Shown: positions 1 to 13,078, counted from the first letter of the stretch. The stretch: DNA of 64,000 nt from Boswellia sacra (GCA_013180625.2 SNVD02012321.1:496001-560000), one strand, 5' to 3'. Made by a program: numbers and translations. The notes: generated from the sequence alone by a model not told the origin.

Positions 1-2817
1 CGTATTGTTCCCCCTGCATTTTCTTCATGTAATCTTGATGATGGTTCTGCTGTGGACATCGATGACTCTGATAATGAGAGTGTCAATGGATTTGGTGGAG
101 TTTCGTCCGATGATGAAGCTCATTATGAGCCAAGAGTGAGAAATATCAGTATAAGAACTGGAGTATTGGATGAAAAGGCTGCTGCAACTCAAGCACTTGG
201 TTTATTTGCACTGCACACAAAGAGTTCTTATGCACCGTATCCTTTGACCATCTTTTCCATTTGTTTTCTGTTTGTCCTTGACTCACCTTGCAAAAATTTA
301 AATATCCAGTGGTGATTGGATTATTCTATTGAGCTCCTTAATTGCTTCAAGCTATTTGGAGGAGTCATTAAAGATTTTGGTGAGACATTCAGGCTATTTT
401 CATGAAGATGTTAGACTTCAGGCTATCATTTCCTTGAAGCGTGAGTATCAATTGTCTATACCTATTTGCTTGTGTCAGATAATGAAATCTTATTTGTCCA
501 ACATGTTAATCACTGACAAGTTATCTTTAAACATTGACCTACGATATTGGAAATTTGGATGGTAAAAAGCAAATCGGGGTTAATTTTGTTATTATTATTT
601 TCAATATTGCTTAGTCATTTCATTTTTTGTTCACTATGGTTACTTGTGTTGATTGATTTGTAACTGCAGATATTTTGACAGCAGCACATGCTATCTTCCA
701 AAGTCATAATGTAAGCGTGCTTTAGAACTTCTTTGCTCTTGTATAATAGTTTGTGGTTGGATTTCTTTTCTTTGTCCCCTCATGAATTTCATGTCCGATT
801 CATGTGGGATTGTTGTCTGTTGAAGGGTTTCCACAGTCAATACGAGAATAACCTCTTAGGATTAGCTACCTTTATTTTGTAGCTAATACGAGTTATTTAA
901 GCTGAAAAATATATGGCATGATACAATCTTCTTCTCTTTATGCAGGAAGGACCAGCTAAGGCAAGAGAAATTCTCGGTAAGAACACTACTATGAACGGCA
1001 TGCATATTAGCTGATTCAATCTACCAGTTGGCCTAATTTTTTTGTTGTAAGAAATACCAATCAAGTTCTGTATGGTCTGTAGATACTGTAATGAATATTT
1101 TTATCAAGGCTATGAATGAAGATGACGATAAAGAAGTTGTTGCTCAAGCTTGTACGAACATTGTTGAAATCATCAAGGATTATGGTTACATGGCTGTAGA
1201 CCGATGTAAGTTTAATACTAGACCTATGGGTTAAAAAATCTTTAGATTCCAGATTAAATGTATTACTGGACCTGAATTACAATGTGTCTTGATCTCAGAT
1301 ATGTCTCAGTTAGTTGATGCAACTTTAGTGTTGCTCCGTGAGGAATCAGCTTGTCAACAGTCAGATAATGATAGTGATATTGATGATGATGATACTCAAC
1401 ATGATGAAGTGCTTATGGATGCAGTTTCTGACCTTCTTCCCGCATTTGCAAAGTCCATGGGTCCTCACTTTGCACCCATCTTTGCAAAGCTATTTGACCC
1501 TTTGATGAAATTCGCGGTTGGTTGATAGTTATGACATGTTTCTCTCATGTTTTCCATATTTCTTAATCTCACTATTTGATTATTCGCAACTGCAGAAATC
1601 TTCACGCCCTCTGCAAGATAGGACCATGGTGGTTGCTTGCCTTGCTGAAGTTGCTCAGGAAATGGGTGCTCCGATTGCTGGCTATGTTGATGTAATTTTT
1701 AACTAAACCTCTAATATCCTTAAAAGAGTTTTGTTATCCTGAGTTTTCTGGACTAATGCAGCTAATTCTTGAAAAATTTTCCAATATTTCAGAGGGTGAT
1801 GCCCTTGATACTCAAAGAACTAGCTTCATCAGAAGCAACTAACAGGAGGAATGCTGCTTTTTGTGTTGGAGAGTTGTGTAAAAATGGGGGCGAGTCAACT
1901 TTGAAGTATCCTGTGCATGCTAATTTTACCTAGTTATAAATTCTGTACATGTATATTCTGGCAGTTTTCTTGCAATAAGGAGTGCATGGTTTATGTAGAA
2001 TCAAATCATATATTTAATGATAAAGTGCTAGTAAATTTTATATTGTATTACATCATCTGTTGTGCTGTTTCATTTTTTTTCTTTTAACTAATACTAGATA
2101 TTATGGTGACATTTTGCGGGGACTTTACCCATTATTTGGGGACTCTGAGCCGGATGATGCAGTAAGAGATAATGCAGCTGGAGCAGTGGCAAGAATGATA
2201 ATGGTGCACCCCCAGGCCCTTCCACTGAATCAGGTTAAATTTCTGTTGCTTTTTTTTTTCTTTTCTGGCTTTTTTTTTTTTTTGGGATATTCAAATTGTA
2301 ATTTCATTTTTATTGTTTCCGGAACTTCTAAGCTAATTTTATCTGCCTGCTGTTGTCTGCTTATTGTCTTCACTACTTTTCTTAGGTCCTTCCTGTATTC
2401 TTAAAAGTTCTTCCACTAAAGGAAGACCATGAAGAATCAATGGCTGTGTATAGTTGTGTTTCCACTTTGGTTTTGACGTCAAATCCGCAGGTTATTTTTT
2501 AATTTGTCACTCTCAAATGGCTAATATGCACACAGGCACTGAATTTCTCTGCTTTCTTTCTCTTGTTGCCATGGGTGACAAGTTATTCTATTGATATTCT
2601 TGTTGTATGTAATCAGATACTTTCTCTTGTCCCCGAGTTGGTTAATCTTTTTGCACAAGTTGTGGTTTCTCCGGTGGAAACTGCTGAAGTTAAATCTCTA
2701 GTGGGAAGGGCTTTTTCCCATCTAATTTCTCTCTATGGCAATCAAATGCAACCATTGTTGAGTAACCTCTCACCTGCACATACCAATGCCCTTGCTCAAT
2801 TTGCCCCAAAAAGCTGA
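1..2817 (+). CDS. IMB4: Importin-4 (importin beta family), 3' part
   Basis: Karyopherin beta family import receptor. It carries proteins through the nuclear pore and is made of HEAT/ARM repeats. Exons joined by GT-AG splicing: 1-236, 352-440, 670-710, 946-976, 1083-1205, 1299-1516, 1596-1691, 1793-1905, 2098-2233, 2386-2490, 2617-2817. They total 1389 nt, in frame, giving 462 residues and a TGA stop; the 5' half lies left of the window. Visible marks are an acidic stretch (VDIDDSDNESVNGFGG) near the start, a second acidic run (DNDSDIDDDDTQHDE), and repeat helices such as AVRDNAAGAVARM. The sequence fits the plant importin-4 group (Arabidopsis At4g27640 type) rather than importin-5. No lesion is seen. 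Exons 7-11 are copied downstream at 11382-14704. The last exon is followed by transcript-like sequence that is also duplicated. Confidence 0.93.
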
Positions 2818-5472
2818 TGCTGGACTGAATTCAATTTCTTGCCCAATTTGTTGATCTGCTTTTCTTGATTGATTTTGTCTGAAAGAAATGGTTTTTAGAT
2901 GTGATATGATTGGGAAGGCTGAAATTATACTGGAGATCAATCTTCTACCAGGTATGCATCCCCCTTTGCCATAAAGTTTCTGTTTGGATTAAAAACTGTG
3001 GAATCACTCGTAATTTTAAATCACGAAGCTGTCTTGAAGTAGTATTTTGACCTCCTTCCTAAGTAAAAAGACTAAAAATAAATAAATTGAAGAAACAGTT
3101 TGAAATGACCAGTGGGATTCTGATGGAGAGAGTTCAATGTCTCGAATAGTTCTTCAGAAATTAGTTTATTTACTGCTTTTTGGAAACTTTTATCTGTTAG
3201 TACCATGTTTCATCTGCTTGGAATCGAATTGCATTAAATTTTACATAGTTCTGTGCATCTTACAGGTTTTGGCATTGCTTCTACTTCCATCTCCAATTTT
3301 CCAGTATGGATAAGTTGCTTTATCTTCGGGTTTATATTCCTATCACAGTTTTTGGTTCTTCTCAATATTTGTTGTCTCATTATTTATTTATTTATATTAG
3401 GCTGTCTTTGATTTATTTTTTTGGTGAGATTGAGATGAGGGTTTTGTAGAGTATGTGCCTTGTCGTTGAGTGAAAGTAAAAGTTTTACATTATATAAGTC
3501 GTGTATAATAGTTGGTGCATAGTTTTTTCGATTATTATTCTTGAGGTTACCTGACTAAACTTATGATTGAAATGCGTTTTGTTTGTGAGAAAATGCAAGA
3601 AAGTGTTGGAATTCCAGAAATCATTGAATTGTATTCTCTTGAATGTGCTTTTGTGAGCGGAGGTTTTTAATTAGCAAATCATATTTTTGGTGTGGTTTGT
3701 TTATGTGACAGTCACTTTTTATCTGCCTTTCTAAAAGGATTTGTTGATATGAAGCCCATGTAAAGTCTTGTTATTTTCACTTGGTTTTCCGGAAGATGTT
3801 GTTCTATTCTACAAAGAATCCATACAAAATATACAAACCTAATAATAAGGTTCTGCAATCTTGGCTCCATAAAACTTATTAGTTAAAGCTCGGATGATCC
3901 CTGTTTAATATTCTTAAACATCACAACTACCAATAGTTTCTTCTTAAACTGTCTGAACACATAATTAAGTGTTTTCATTTGATTCCACCTCTTTGAGATT
4001 ATTTCTATATAAATTTATGTTAAAGTGTCTGAACACATATATAATTATGTTAAAGTATTTACATTTGATTCCAATTAATTTAAATTATTCACATATATGG
4101 TTCATGAAATAGTGTTTGAACACAGAAGTCATTGCTCTTGCTTTCTTTTGTTCACATAGTTCATTATTTAATTGTGTTTGAATGAGATTTGGGCTAGTTC
4201 AATGTAGCCCAGTCAACAAGTCCAACCGATCCAAAAAGGCAAATAACGATGCTCTAACTCTCGCTGCGCGGCTAGGATTTGAAACAAGTGCTTCTGCTTT
4301 AAGCTGGCGTGTGGTATATTTTTTCAAGTTATTCATTAAAAGGGTGGCACCATTTACACCACAAAAGTGCTTTGAGAGAAATATTGGTATTGTTAGAATC
4401 CCCCTCTTCTAAAGGGATCATCTAGAAAGCGAATTGTTTTGAATAGATTCGATTCGTCCATACCATCGGGAGCGTTTGTAAGACCACGACTGATCCTGAA
4501 AGGAATTCGAATTGGGATAGCACGAATGGGTTCAAATTTGCCATTAATGTCCTTTGAACGAAATAGGAATATTATGGCTTTGGCAAACTTCTTATATTTG
4601 ACTTATGTGATGCCTATAATATCTTGGATTTTATTCAAGAATCAGTAAGTGCGAAATGGTAAATTTATTTACAGTGAGCTTTTTTATTTTAATTGGAAAT
4701 GTTCCTTGCCAACGTAATACGAAAATTCTAACTTTTTGTTGTTTATAAATGAAATGTTAATTCATAGACTTGCTGAGTAGAACTGAGAAAAAGTTATATG
4801 AAAAGAAAATTAAACTTTAAATTTTGATATATGTTTATTCTTTAATTGACTCAATAGTCTACTCTACTTGTCCACTGTGACTTACAGCAAATGAAAGACT
4901 TAAAAGACCTTTTATATGAATTCTGTTCCAAAGGGATGATCACGACTACCAATAGTTTCTTTTTAAAGTGTCTGAACACATAATTAAGTGTTTACATTTG
5001 ATTCCAGCTCATTGAGATTTCTTTTATTTTAATTCATGTTAAAGCATCTGAACACATACATTTGATTCCAACTAATTTAATTGAGATTATTTTACATATA
5101 TAATTCATGAAATAGTGTTCGAAAACATAATTGATTGCATTCTTTCTTTTGTTTGCATTGGCAGTGACAGATTCGTAGAAAAATGGAAAAGGCTACAGGT
5201 GTTGATGACAATAATTGAATTTAATGTAGCAACCAAAGATAAAAACACAATTGGAAGAGGAAACGGATGGACAGCCCAGATAGTGTTTCCTTTACCTCAG
5301 ATGTATCAATATATTACAACTATTGGCAGGCTATTGCACTAGCTATACAGCAGGAATCCATGACTATTATGAATGATGATTTCACTTCGCGACAAGAATG
5401 AAAGACTAGTAAAGACCAACATGTATTCACATTCTTGAAAATCTTGTAATTGACGTGGACTCTACTCCGCCC
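2818..5472. other. Intergenic: importin 3' region and receptor-kinase upstream region
   Basis: No gene that I can support. The first part probably contains the importin 3' UTR, perhaps with a spliced 3' UTR intron (GT-like site near 2950, AG near 3265). The region matches 14705-18530 in copy A2 over most of its length. About 4372-4640 differs strongly between the copies. It has two short open stretches (4182-4412 and 4439-4648) without recognisable domains, which I do not call genes. Confidence 0.6.
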
Positions 5473-5481
5473 CATATAAAG
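5473..5481 (+). promoter_or_regulatory. Probable TATA box of the LRR receptor kinase
   Basis: CATATAAAG, 52 bases before the ATG at 5533. The same motif stands at 18530-18538 before the dead paralogue. A reading frame stays open upstream to an ATG at 5455, but that ATG lies before this TATA box, so the box favours 5533 as the start codon. Confidence 0.65.
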
Positions 5482-5532
5482 AACAAATCTTTCAAATCTT
5501 CATGCAAACACCAAGATTACAACAACACAAAC

Positions 5533-8500
5533 ATGTTTGGTTCCTTTAGCTGCTATACTACCATTCTTCTACTTTGCTCCAGCTTATTCATGTTGCTACA
5601 ATTTTATTATTGTCATTCTACGTCTATCCCTACAGCCACAATCAGAACAAATGAGACAGACCGTCTCGCATTGCTTGCCATAAAGTCACAGCTCCATGAT
5701 CCACTAGGAGTTACAAGCTCTTGGAACAACTCTGTCAACTTATGCCTTTGGAGAGGCGTAACATGTGGTCGTAAGCACCAAAGGGTCACTGAGTTACACC
5801 TATGGAACCAAAGCATAGGAGGTCGCTTATCACCTTATATAGGGAACCTCAGCTTCCTCAGGTACATCAACCTTGCAGCCAATAACTTCTATGGAGAAAT
5901 TCCGCATGAATTCGGTCATCTGTTCAGGCTTGAATATCTTCATCTTGGCAATAATTCCTTTTCAGGTACAATAACAACTAATTTATCTCGTTGCACTAAT
6001 CTCATCAGCCTTTATGCTTACAACAACAATCTTACGGGAGAAATCCCAACAGAGATCGGTTACTTGTTGAAGCTTGACATATTGGCCATGAGTGAGAATC
6101 ATCTTACAGGGCAACTGCCAGCTTCCATTGGGAATCTTTCAGCTCTTCGGTTCATTTCCGTAGGATTGAATAGATTGGGCGGGAGAATTCCGAATAACCT
6201 AGGCCAACTTAGAAGCTTATATGGCATTGAACTCAATGCGAATAATTTTTCCGGTAATGTTCCCCATTCAATTTATAATATGTCTTCCCTTGCGGTGTTT
6301 GAAGTATTTTCAAACAGATTCCATGGGAGTCTACCACCTAACATAGGCTTCACTCTTCCAAACCTGAAGATATTTACCATTGCTCAAAACAATTTCACGG
6401 GTAACATCCCAGAGTCATTGTCCAATGCTTCAAACCTTGAGGTTCTACTCCTTGATGAAAATTATTTCAGTGGGAAAGTGTCGATTGATTTTAGTGGCCT
6501 TAACAATCTATCACTGCTAAATTTGGGCACAAATAATTTGGGAACTAGCGAAGACAACGATCTTCATTTTATAAACTCTCTAATAAACTGTAGCAAATTT
6601 CATTATCTTTTTTTGTCTGAGAACCGATTTGGAGGGGCACTGCCGCATACAATAGCCAACCTCTCAAACACAATTACCGAAATAGGAATAGGATCCAATC
6701 ACATATGCGGCACCATACCTAAAGGGATAAAGAATCTTATTAACCTAAATGTTGTTGCAATGGAGTTTAACCAATTAACTAGTTCTATTCCCTATGCTAT
6801 ATGTGAGCTTAAAAACCTACAGCATCTATATTTGGATAAAAATAAGTTTCAAGGCAGCATTCCCATCTGTCTTGGTAATCTAACGCTACTGAGCGAACTT
6901 GATTTGGGAGGCAATAACTTGGAAGGCAATATACCCTCCTACCTTGGAAATTGTCAGAATCTGATTTGGTTGAGTCTCAGCCACAATAAGCTCATTGGTT
7001 CTGTGCCTCAACAAATTCTTGGCATACCGACACTATCAATTCTCCTAGACCTTTCTAACAACTATCTCAATGGTTCTCTTGCTTCAGCTGTGGGTAACTT
7101 GAAGAATCTCGTTGCATTGGATATATCTAGAAACAATTTTTCTGGTGAGATTCCTATTACTATAGGTGGTTGTGCAATCTTAGAAATTCTTTATATGCAA
7201 CACAATTATTTTGATGGAAGTCTTCCTTCTTCTCTGAGTTCTTTAAAAGGCATCGAAGAGTTAGACCTCTCCCATAACAATTTATCAGGCCAGATTCCGC
7301 AATATCTTCAAAATTTATCCTTCTTGAAGTACTTGAACTTGTCTTACAATCACTTTGAAGGTAAGATACCAACAAAAGGAGTGTTTAGCAATTCAACTGG
7401 AATTTCACTCATTGGGAATGAGAAGCTTTGTGGGGGTATTAATGAATTGCATTTTCCACTGTGCCACTCCAAAGGATTGAAGAAACGAAAATCCACTCTT
7501 CTTAAGGTGTTGATTCCAGTGATTACTTCATCCTTCATTTTATTAGCTTGCTTCATTATTGTTTTCAACCAAAGAAGAAAATCTATTCCAAAATCTTCTG
7601 GAATGCTGCAGCTAGAAGAACAGTTTCCAATGATATCATATGCGGAGCTCAGCAAGGCAACGAATGAATTTTCATCATCAAACATGATTGGTAAGGGCAG
7701 TTTTGGAGTTGTGTATAAGGGTAATTTAGGTGAAAATGGAAGGTTAATTGCAGTGAAGGTGCTTAATCTTGAGCAAAAGAGGGCTTCGAAGAGCTTTGTG
7801 ACAGAATGCCAGGCATTAAGAAATGTTCGACACAGAAATCTCATCAAAATCATTACTATTTGCTCAAGCATTGATTTCAAAGGGACTAACTTTAAGGCTA
7901 TAATTTATGAGTTTATGCAAAATGGAAGCTTAGAGGAATTGTTGCACCAAGGAAATGATCAACTTCTTACATGTAACTTAAGTCCTCTTCAAAGATTAAA
8001 CATAGCAATTGACGTGGCTTCTGCAATAGAATATCTTCATCACCATTGCCAAACACCTATTGTTCATGGTGATCTAAAGCCAAGCAATGTTCTACTTGAT
8101 CATGACATGGTCGCCCATGTTAGTGATTTTGGATTATCAAAATTTCTACATGAGCCTCCACTTAGCACAACTATTGAAGCTCAATCAAGCTCAACTGGAA
8201 TCGGAGGAACCATTGGTTATGTTGCTCCAGGTAAGTATTTCATTTTTTATATTTCGTTCTTTATTTATTTTGCCATCATTGTATCATTTTCTACATATCT
8301 ACATGCATGTTAACACTCATATGGCAATTAACAACTAATGACTAACACCATGAGTCCACATCTTTCAGAGTGTGGAATGGGTGGTGGAGTGTCTATGTTA
8401 GCAGACGTTTATAGCTTTGGAATTATGTTGTTAGAGATTTTCACAGGAAAGCGACCAACTGATGACATGTTTATTGATGGCCTTTCTCTTCATGAATTTG

Positions 8501-8739
8501 CCAAGATGGCTTCGCCAGAAAGAGTGATGGAGATTGTTGAGCCTTCACTAGTGGATGTTAGAGTTTGCAACTTGGCAAGCCATGGAAACAACAAAGTAAA
8601 ACTTGAGGAGTGTTTAACTTCTATTATGAGAATTGGAGTTCTTTGCTCAATGGAATCTCCTACTAAACGAATGACAATGATAGATGTTGTGACAAAATTA
8701 AGTGCTATTAGGAGGAACTTTTTCAGTGTTAGGATTTGA
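5533..8739 (+). CDS. LRR receptor-like kinase, subfamily XII type, non-RD
   Basis: Plasma-membrane receptor kinase of the FLS2/EFR/Xa21-like group, whose studied members sense microbial patterns; the ligand here is unknown. Exons 5533-8230 and 8369-8739 give 1022 residues. Order: signal peptide (1 to about 31), LRR N-terminal cap with paired cysteines (LCLWRGVTC), about 20 or more LRRs, a membrane helix near 658-678 (VLIPVITSSFILLACFIIVF), then the kinase. The kinase has the glycine loop GKGSFGVVYKG near 720, AVKVL lysine, HGDLKPSN at 845 and DFG at 865. The catalytic loop has HGD, not HRD, so it is a non-RD kinase, common in pattern receptors. The one intron falls between AP and E of the APE motif, usual for this group. 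The start was chosen at 5533 because it opens directly on the signal peptide and follows a conserved TATA box. A decayed twin lies at 18647-21855. Confidence 0.93.
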
Positions 8740-11313
8740 TACACTAATACGAATGTTAAGTTATCAGAAGGTCAAATATGTTGTTGTTTTGATCTGTCCT
8801 CTATAGGATCATTTGATACCTTCTTACTGTATAAATAAGGAATCAATTTTCCATGAGAGTTTTCCTGTGTGTTTATTAGATATATCGCTATCCATTGATT
8901 TTTGGATTCAATGTATTCTTCAATAGAATAACTTCAGCAACAGAGTAAAATAAGTCCTACTGAATTGTTCTTGTTAATGATAAATTAAAGATGATAACAA
9001 AATTGAAATATGAGATCTGTCGTTTAGTTATTGAAGATTATAAGATTAGAAGACGACAACTTTCTTTTCTTGTATTACACTTTCTTCATTAGATAAGTTT
9101 AATGACTGCAATAAGACGTGGAAAAAAATTATGAGCGGCGGAGCCACATAAGGCTGAGAAAGGGCTACAGTCCCTTCTCGAAATTTTAAAAGCTTCCAAA
9201 GTTTTGAGATTGTTACTAATTACCTGTTCTAAAAATTTTGAAAGCTTCTATAAGTTTTGAGATTCTTACGGGATATCCTTTTTAAGTTTTCAATTTTATA
9301 CTCTTGTCCTATGGAAGCTGCTTTATCTCTTTCTATTTTTTAATTCATATGATAAATTTCAAACATCCATAAATGGTATATAAACAAACGAACCTAGTAA
9401 TCGTCTTTACTTCTTTTTCATTTCCAAAAATTAACTTTTTTTATAACTAGGTTTATATAATTTCATCCATTTTTTTTTATTTTGGCTCCTGCTAAAGTAT
9501 TTCGCTTGCTCGGTGATTGATACTATTGAAATTTAATTTTTAACATCATTTATAATTTATGACGCTTCATTCATCGCAATCAAAGACTATGAAAGATGAG
9601 TTAGAAATAGCTCATATCTATATTTTAGCATAAAAAAGGTGCATATTTTAAGAGCTATGACCGAAGTTGAAGAAGCACTAGAAAAATAGTCACTTGTTTT
9701 TAGAGTTTTGATGTTATAATTATAAAATAACGACATTTTTTTTGGTTCCCTAATATTTGAAACTTCAAGAGTCTAAAAGAAGATGTTGAGCTGAAGAACA
9801 AGAGAGCAACAATTGTTTTTGCTATTGAACATTGGAGATGGATAACTGAAAAAAAAAAATTGATGATGTCGAGTTATGATCATAACATCTAAATTTTTTC
9901 ATGTCTTATTATTTTTCAAATTGTCCCCTTAATTTTTTTAAAGAAATATACAAATACTAATTGCCATAGTTTAACAATGTTTATGGCTGTTTTATGGCAT
10001 GTAATTGTGGTCAACAACCATATTATTTTAGTGTCAAATTAAAGAGGCACAGCCACATAAGAGCATCTATCTCATGCCCTCTCATGTGACTTTTTCTGGG
10101 TAAACAAATTTAAATATAAATTTAAGTATTTTCACTTTTGGGAGCTCATCAGTGCATCATTTTGGAACAGAATCATACATTGAATTAATCCCCGGAGTTT
10201 AATCAGAGTTAATTAATTAGCCCCATTAATACCAGGATGTCATCCTATGCAGTCAATTAAATCTAATTAATCTAATTAATCTGATGTAGTACAATGTATA
10301 TTTTGCACATGGTGAATTTTTTCAAGAATGAAAATTATAATTTACAATGTTAACATCATGAGAGATAATAAAATGAAAGAACACAGAAGAGTAAATAGTG
10401 TAGAAATTAACAGTTAAAATAATAAAGGATTTATATAATTAGTTGTATGAGAGTGAGGGTTAAGTCTTCGATGCATCCTTTGTACCATGCAGCATGCCGA
10501 GCTGGCCCAATGGGCAGCAGCCAGCAGCAGATGCATCGGAGATCATCTCGAGAGTGAGACATCAATAAGGTTGTTGTTGGCCATTTAATTATTATTTTAA
10601 AACTTACATACTTTCAGCAATTTTCCGGATTTTATTAAAATCTGGTTGACCACACCTGAGCCCATTATATAAATATAAACAATAAATATAACAATCACCA
10701 AACTTCAACCTTCAGAAACAGGAAATGTTGCCTTGTCTAGTTAGCTAACAACTTGGCAAGAAATTATAAGACCAGACAAAAAGTTGCTACATAACCCATA
10801 TTGTTCTCTTCTCTTAATCATATTTTCAATAATATTCACGGGATCAAACCAAATTTGGCTTTATTTGTCACATGCTTGTAGGTTCTGCTACAAAATAGAG
10901 ATAAAAATAAGCTCTTAAATAAAACTATAAGCAACTTGTCTTGCCCATTGTTTCAGAAAACTATTGGTTGAACAAGTTGATTTGGATTAGAAACCACTTT
11001 ATGGAAGGCTCCATTCTATAGGCACGAAATAAAGGGGAAAATTATTAATTATTTGCTATTTGGTGCAAAATTTTAAATAATTTCTATTGCACTTATTTCA
11101 GTAAATTGAAGACAAATATCTATTCCTTGATTGGTGGTCTTAAATGAAGTTAATTCTCTTTGCTTTTGTTTTGAAGTGATTTTTGTTTTGTCTTAGATTG
11201 CTTTTGTAAAATATAATTTGAAGGCGCGGATGTCTCTAGTTCTCTAGATTCGGGTAAGTACGTAGTTCACATTACGAGTAAATTATGAAATTTTTAAAAA
11301 AACCAAAAGTTGA
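8740..11313. other. Intergenic, downstream part of copy A1
   Basis: AT-rich DNA without a supportable gene. It aligns along most of its length with 21856-24317. A phrase like GGCGGAGCCACATAAGG (near 9134 and 22262) recalls ends of some plant transposons, but I found no inverted ends or target duplication. It holds the 92-bp insertion described separately. Confidence 0.6.
10458..10549. mobile_element. 92-bp insertion with 9-bp target duplication (tiny Mutator-like MITE candidate)
   Basis: Flanked on both sides by GAGAGTGAG (10449-10457 and 10550-10558). The matching place in copy A2 (23578-23586) has GAGAGTGAG once and no insert. The two ends are an imperfect inverted repeat of about 20 bases with a solid inner core, CGATGCATC and GATGCATCG. 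Nine-base target duplications are known for Mutator-like elements. The centre is GC-rich, unlike its surroundings. The alternative is precise loss from copy A2. Confidence 0.55.
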
Positions 11314-12070
11314 GTTATGAGATGTTTCTCTCATGTTTTCCATATTTCTTAATCTCACTATTAGATTATTGGCAACTGCAGAAATCTTCACGGCTTCTGC
11401 AAGATAGGACCATGGCTCTTGCTTGCGTTGCTCAGGAAATGGGTGCTCCGATTGCTGGCTATGTTGATGTAATTTTTATCTGAACCCCTAATATCCTTAT
11501 AGAGTTTTGTTGTCCTGAGTGTGGACTAATGCAGCTAATTCTTGAAATTTTTTCCAATATTTCAGAGGGTGATGCCCTTGATACTCAAAGAACTAGCTTC
11601 ATCAGAAGCAACTAAAAGGACGAATGCTGCTTTTTGTGTTGGAGAGTTGTGCAAAAATGGGGGCGAGTCAACTTTGAAGTATCCTGTGCATGCTAATTTT
11701 ACCTAGTTATGAATTCTATACATGTATATTCTGGCAGTTTTCTTGCAATAAGGAGTGCATGGTTTATGTAGAATCAAATAATTAATATATTTAATGATAA
11801 AGTGCTAGCAATTAGTAAATTTTATATTGTATTACATCATCTGTTGTGCTGTTTTCATTGTTTTCTTTTAACTAATACTAGATATTATGGTGACATTTTG
11901 CGGGGACTTTACCCATTATTTGGGGATTCTGAGCCAGATGATGCAGTAAGAGATAATGCAGTTGGAGCAGTGGCAAGAATGATAATGGTTGTAATATCCT
12001 ATTTTTTTGTAATGTATATTATAACATGTGTTATGGTTACATGTGTAATATATGTATTAATGTATATGGA

Positions 12071-12598
12071 ATTTTTAAGTTGATAGTGCTCAGTGAAGTC
12101 AATGCAGTGGCAGGATTGTTGATTTTTAAAGTTGGCTTTCTAAAACTGGAATTTTTAGTAGGTTACTCAAACTAATACTAAAAATTTTTAGTAGGTTACA
12201 TGTCTCTTTAAAATTTTTAGTAGGTTACATGTCTCTTTAAAATTTTTAGAGCAAATTAGGGTCATTAGGCTACTCAAACTAATACTAAAAATTCCAGCAG
12301 TTTTCAAGGTGTTTATGTAAATTTTCACTGAGATTGAAAATCTGTGTGAATTGTTATAGATTTTTAAAGTTGCCTTCCTAAAACTGGAATTTTTAGTTTC
12401 CAAAACAGGACAGTTAGAAATAAATGGATTTGAATGGGTTAATCACCTTGAAAAGCCCTGATTTTTGGTATGGAGGTACATATATATGTCATATACCAGC
12501 CTGTAAATTTTTGTAGCCATTTTAGTAGGATTGAAATTCCTACAAATTTTTAAGTTGATAGTGCTCAGTGAAGTCAATGCAGTGGCAGGATTGTTGAG
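12071..12598. repeat. Direct repeat pair of about 52 bp inside the solo LTR
   Basis: The stretch beginning TTTTTAAGTTGATAGTGCTC and running to GGCAGGATTGTTGA occurs at about 12071-12122 and again at about 12546-12597 with almost no change. A copy of the motif TTTTTAGTAGGTTACATGTC is also repeated near 12183 and 12217. Confidence 0.75.
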
Positions 12599-12668
12599 GT
12601 AATGAATTTGATTATTTTGAGTGACCTAATGACCCCAATTTGCTCTAAAAATTTTAAGGAGACATGAG
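12215..12668. repeat. Inverted repeat of about 50 bp inside the solo LTR
   Basis: The arm near 12230-12285 (TTAGAGCAAATTAGGGTCAT) is the reverse complement of the arm near 12612-12668 (ATGACCCCAATTTGCTCTAA), with a few mismatches. A transcript could fold here into a long stem with a loop of about 330 bases. Confidence 0.7.
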
Positions 12669-13078
12669 GTATGTGTCTAAAAGATGTCTACCAAATTGTG
12701 TGAATTTTGAAAGTAGACAAGTGTTGTTGTAAATTGTTTGTCAAAGTAAGTATAGAAATAGAGCCAAAAAGAGAAAATGTTTTACAAGTGTATGGTGACC
12801 TAAAAAGAGATTTTTGTTTTATTTTTAGGTCAATCACAAGCGTCGAAAAGCAGCTATATAAGGTAAGTAAGCTAACTATTCTGAGGCCACAATAAATTGT
12901 GTACTGTATGTATGTAATTTTGTGGATTGTAACACTATTAAATGCTAGCAACTTGATGCTTGAATGTGAGATATTGTGGCTGTTTTGGAAGCCTGATATA
13001 AAGCTTCTTTTATGTGACTGATTGTGAATGATGAAACGTGATTGGCATGCCAAGACCTAGGAAGTTTAGCTCTCATAG

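Larger units (their letters stand above)
1528..11313. repeat. Tandem segmental duplication, copy A1
   Basis: About 9.8 kb that is repeated next door as copy A2. It starts in intron 6 of the importin gene (GTTATGACATGTTTCTC) and ends at AAAACCAAAAG just before the same intron sequence begins again at 11314. It holds importin exons 7-11, the intact receptor kinase and 2.6 kb of its downstream DNA. Breakpoints are good to within a few bases because short shared sequence (GTTGA) lies at the junction. Confidence 0.9.

Noticed and set aside
4182..4648. Two short open frames upstream of the receptor kinase
   Set aside because: No domain or partner exon; the copy A2 equivalent is interrupted. Kept only as an unidentified block.
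7350..7880. 176-residue open frame on the minus strand
   Set aside because: It is antisense to the kinase-coding exon of the LRR receptor kinase, has no recognisable domain and is explained by the coding strand.
9130..10110. Possible transposon in the shared downstream spacer (GGCGGAGCCACAT phrases)
   Set aside because: Found in both copies, so no empty site exists, and no inverted ends or target duplication could be seen.
12688..13053. 121-residue open frame on the minus strand inside the solo LTR
   Set aside because: It lies wholly inside LTR sequence, has no domain and no start context, and is likely chance.
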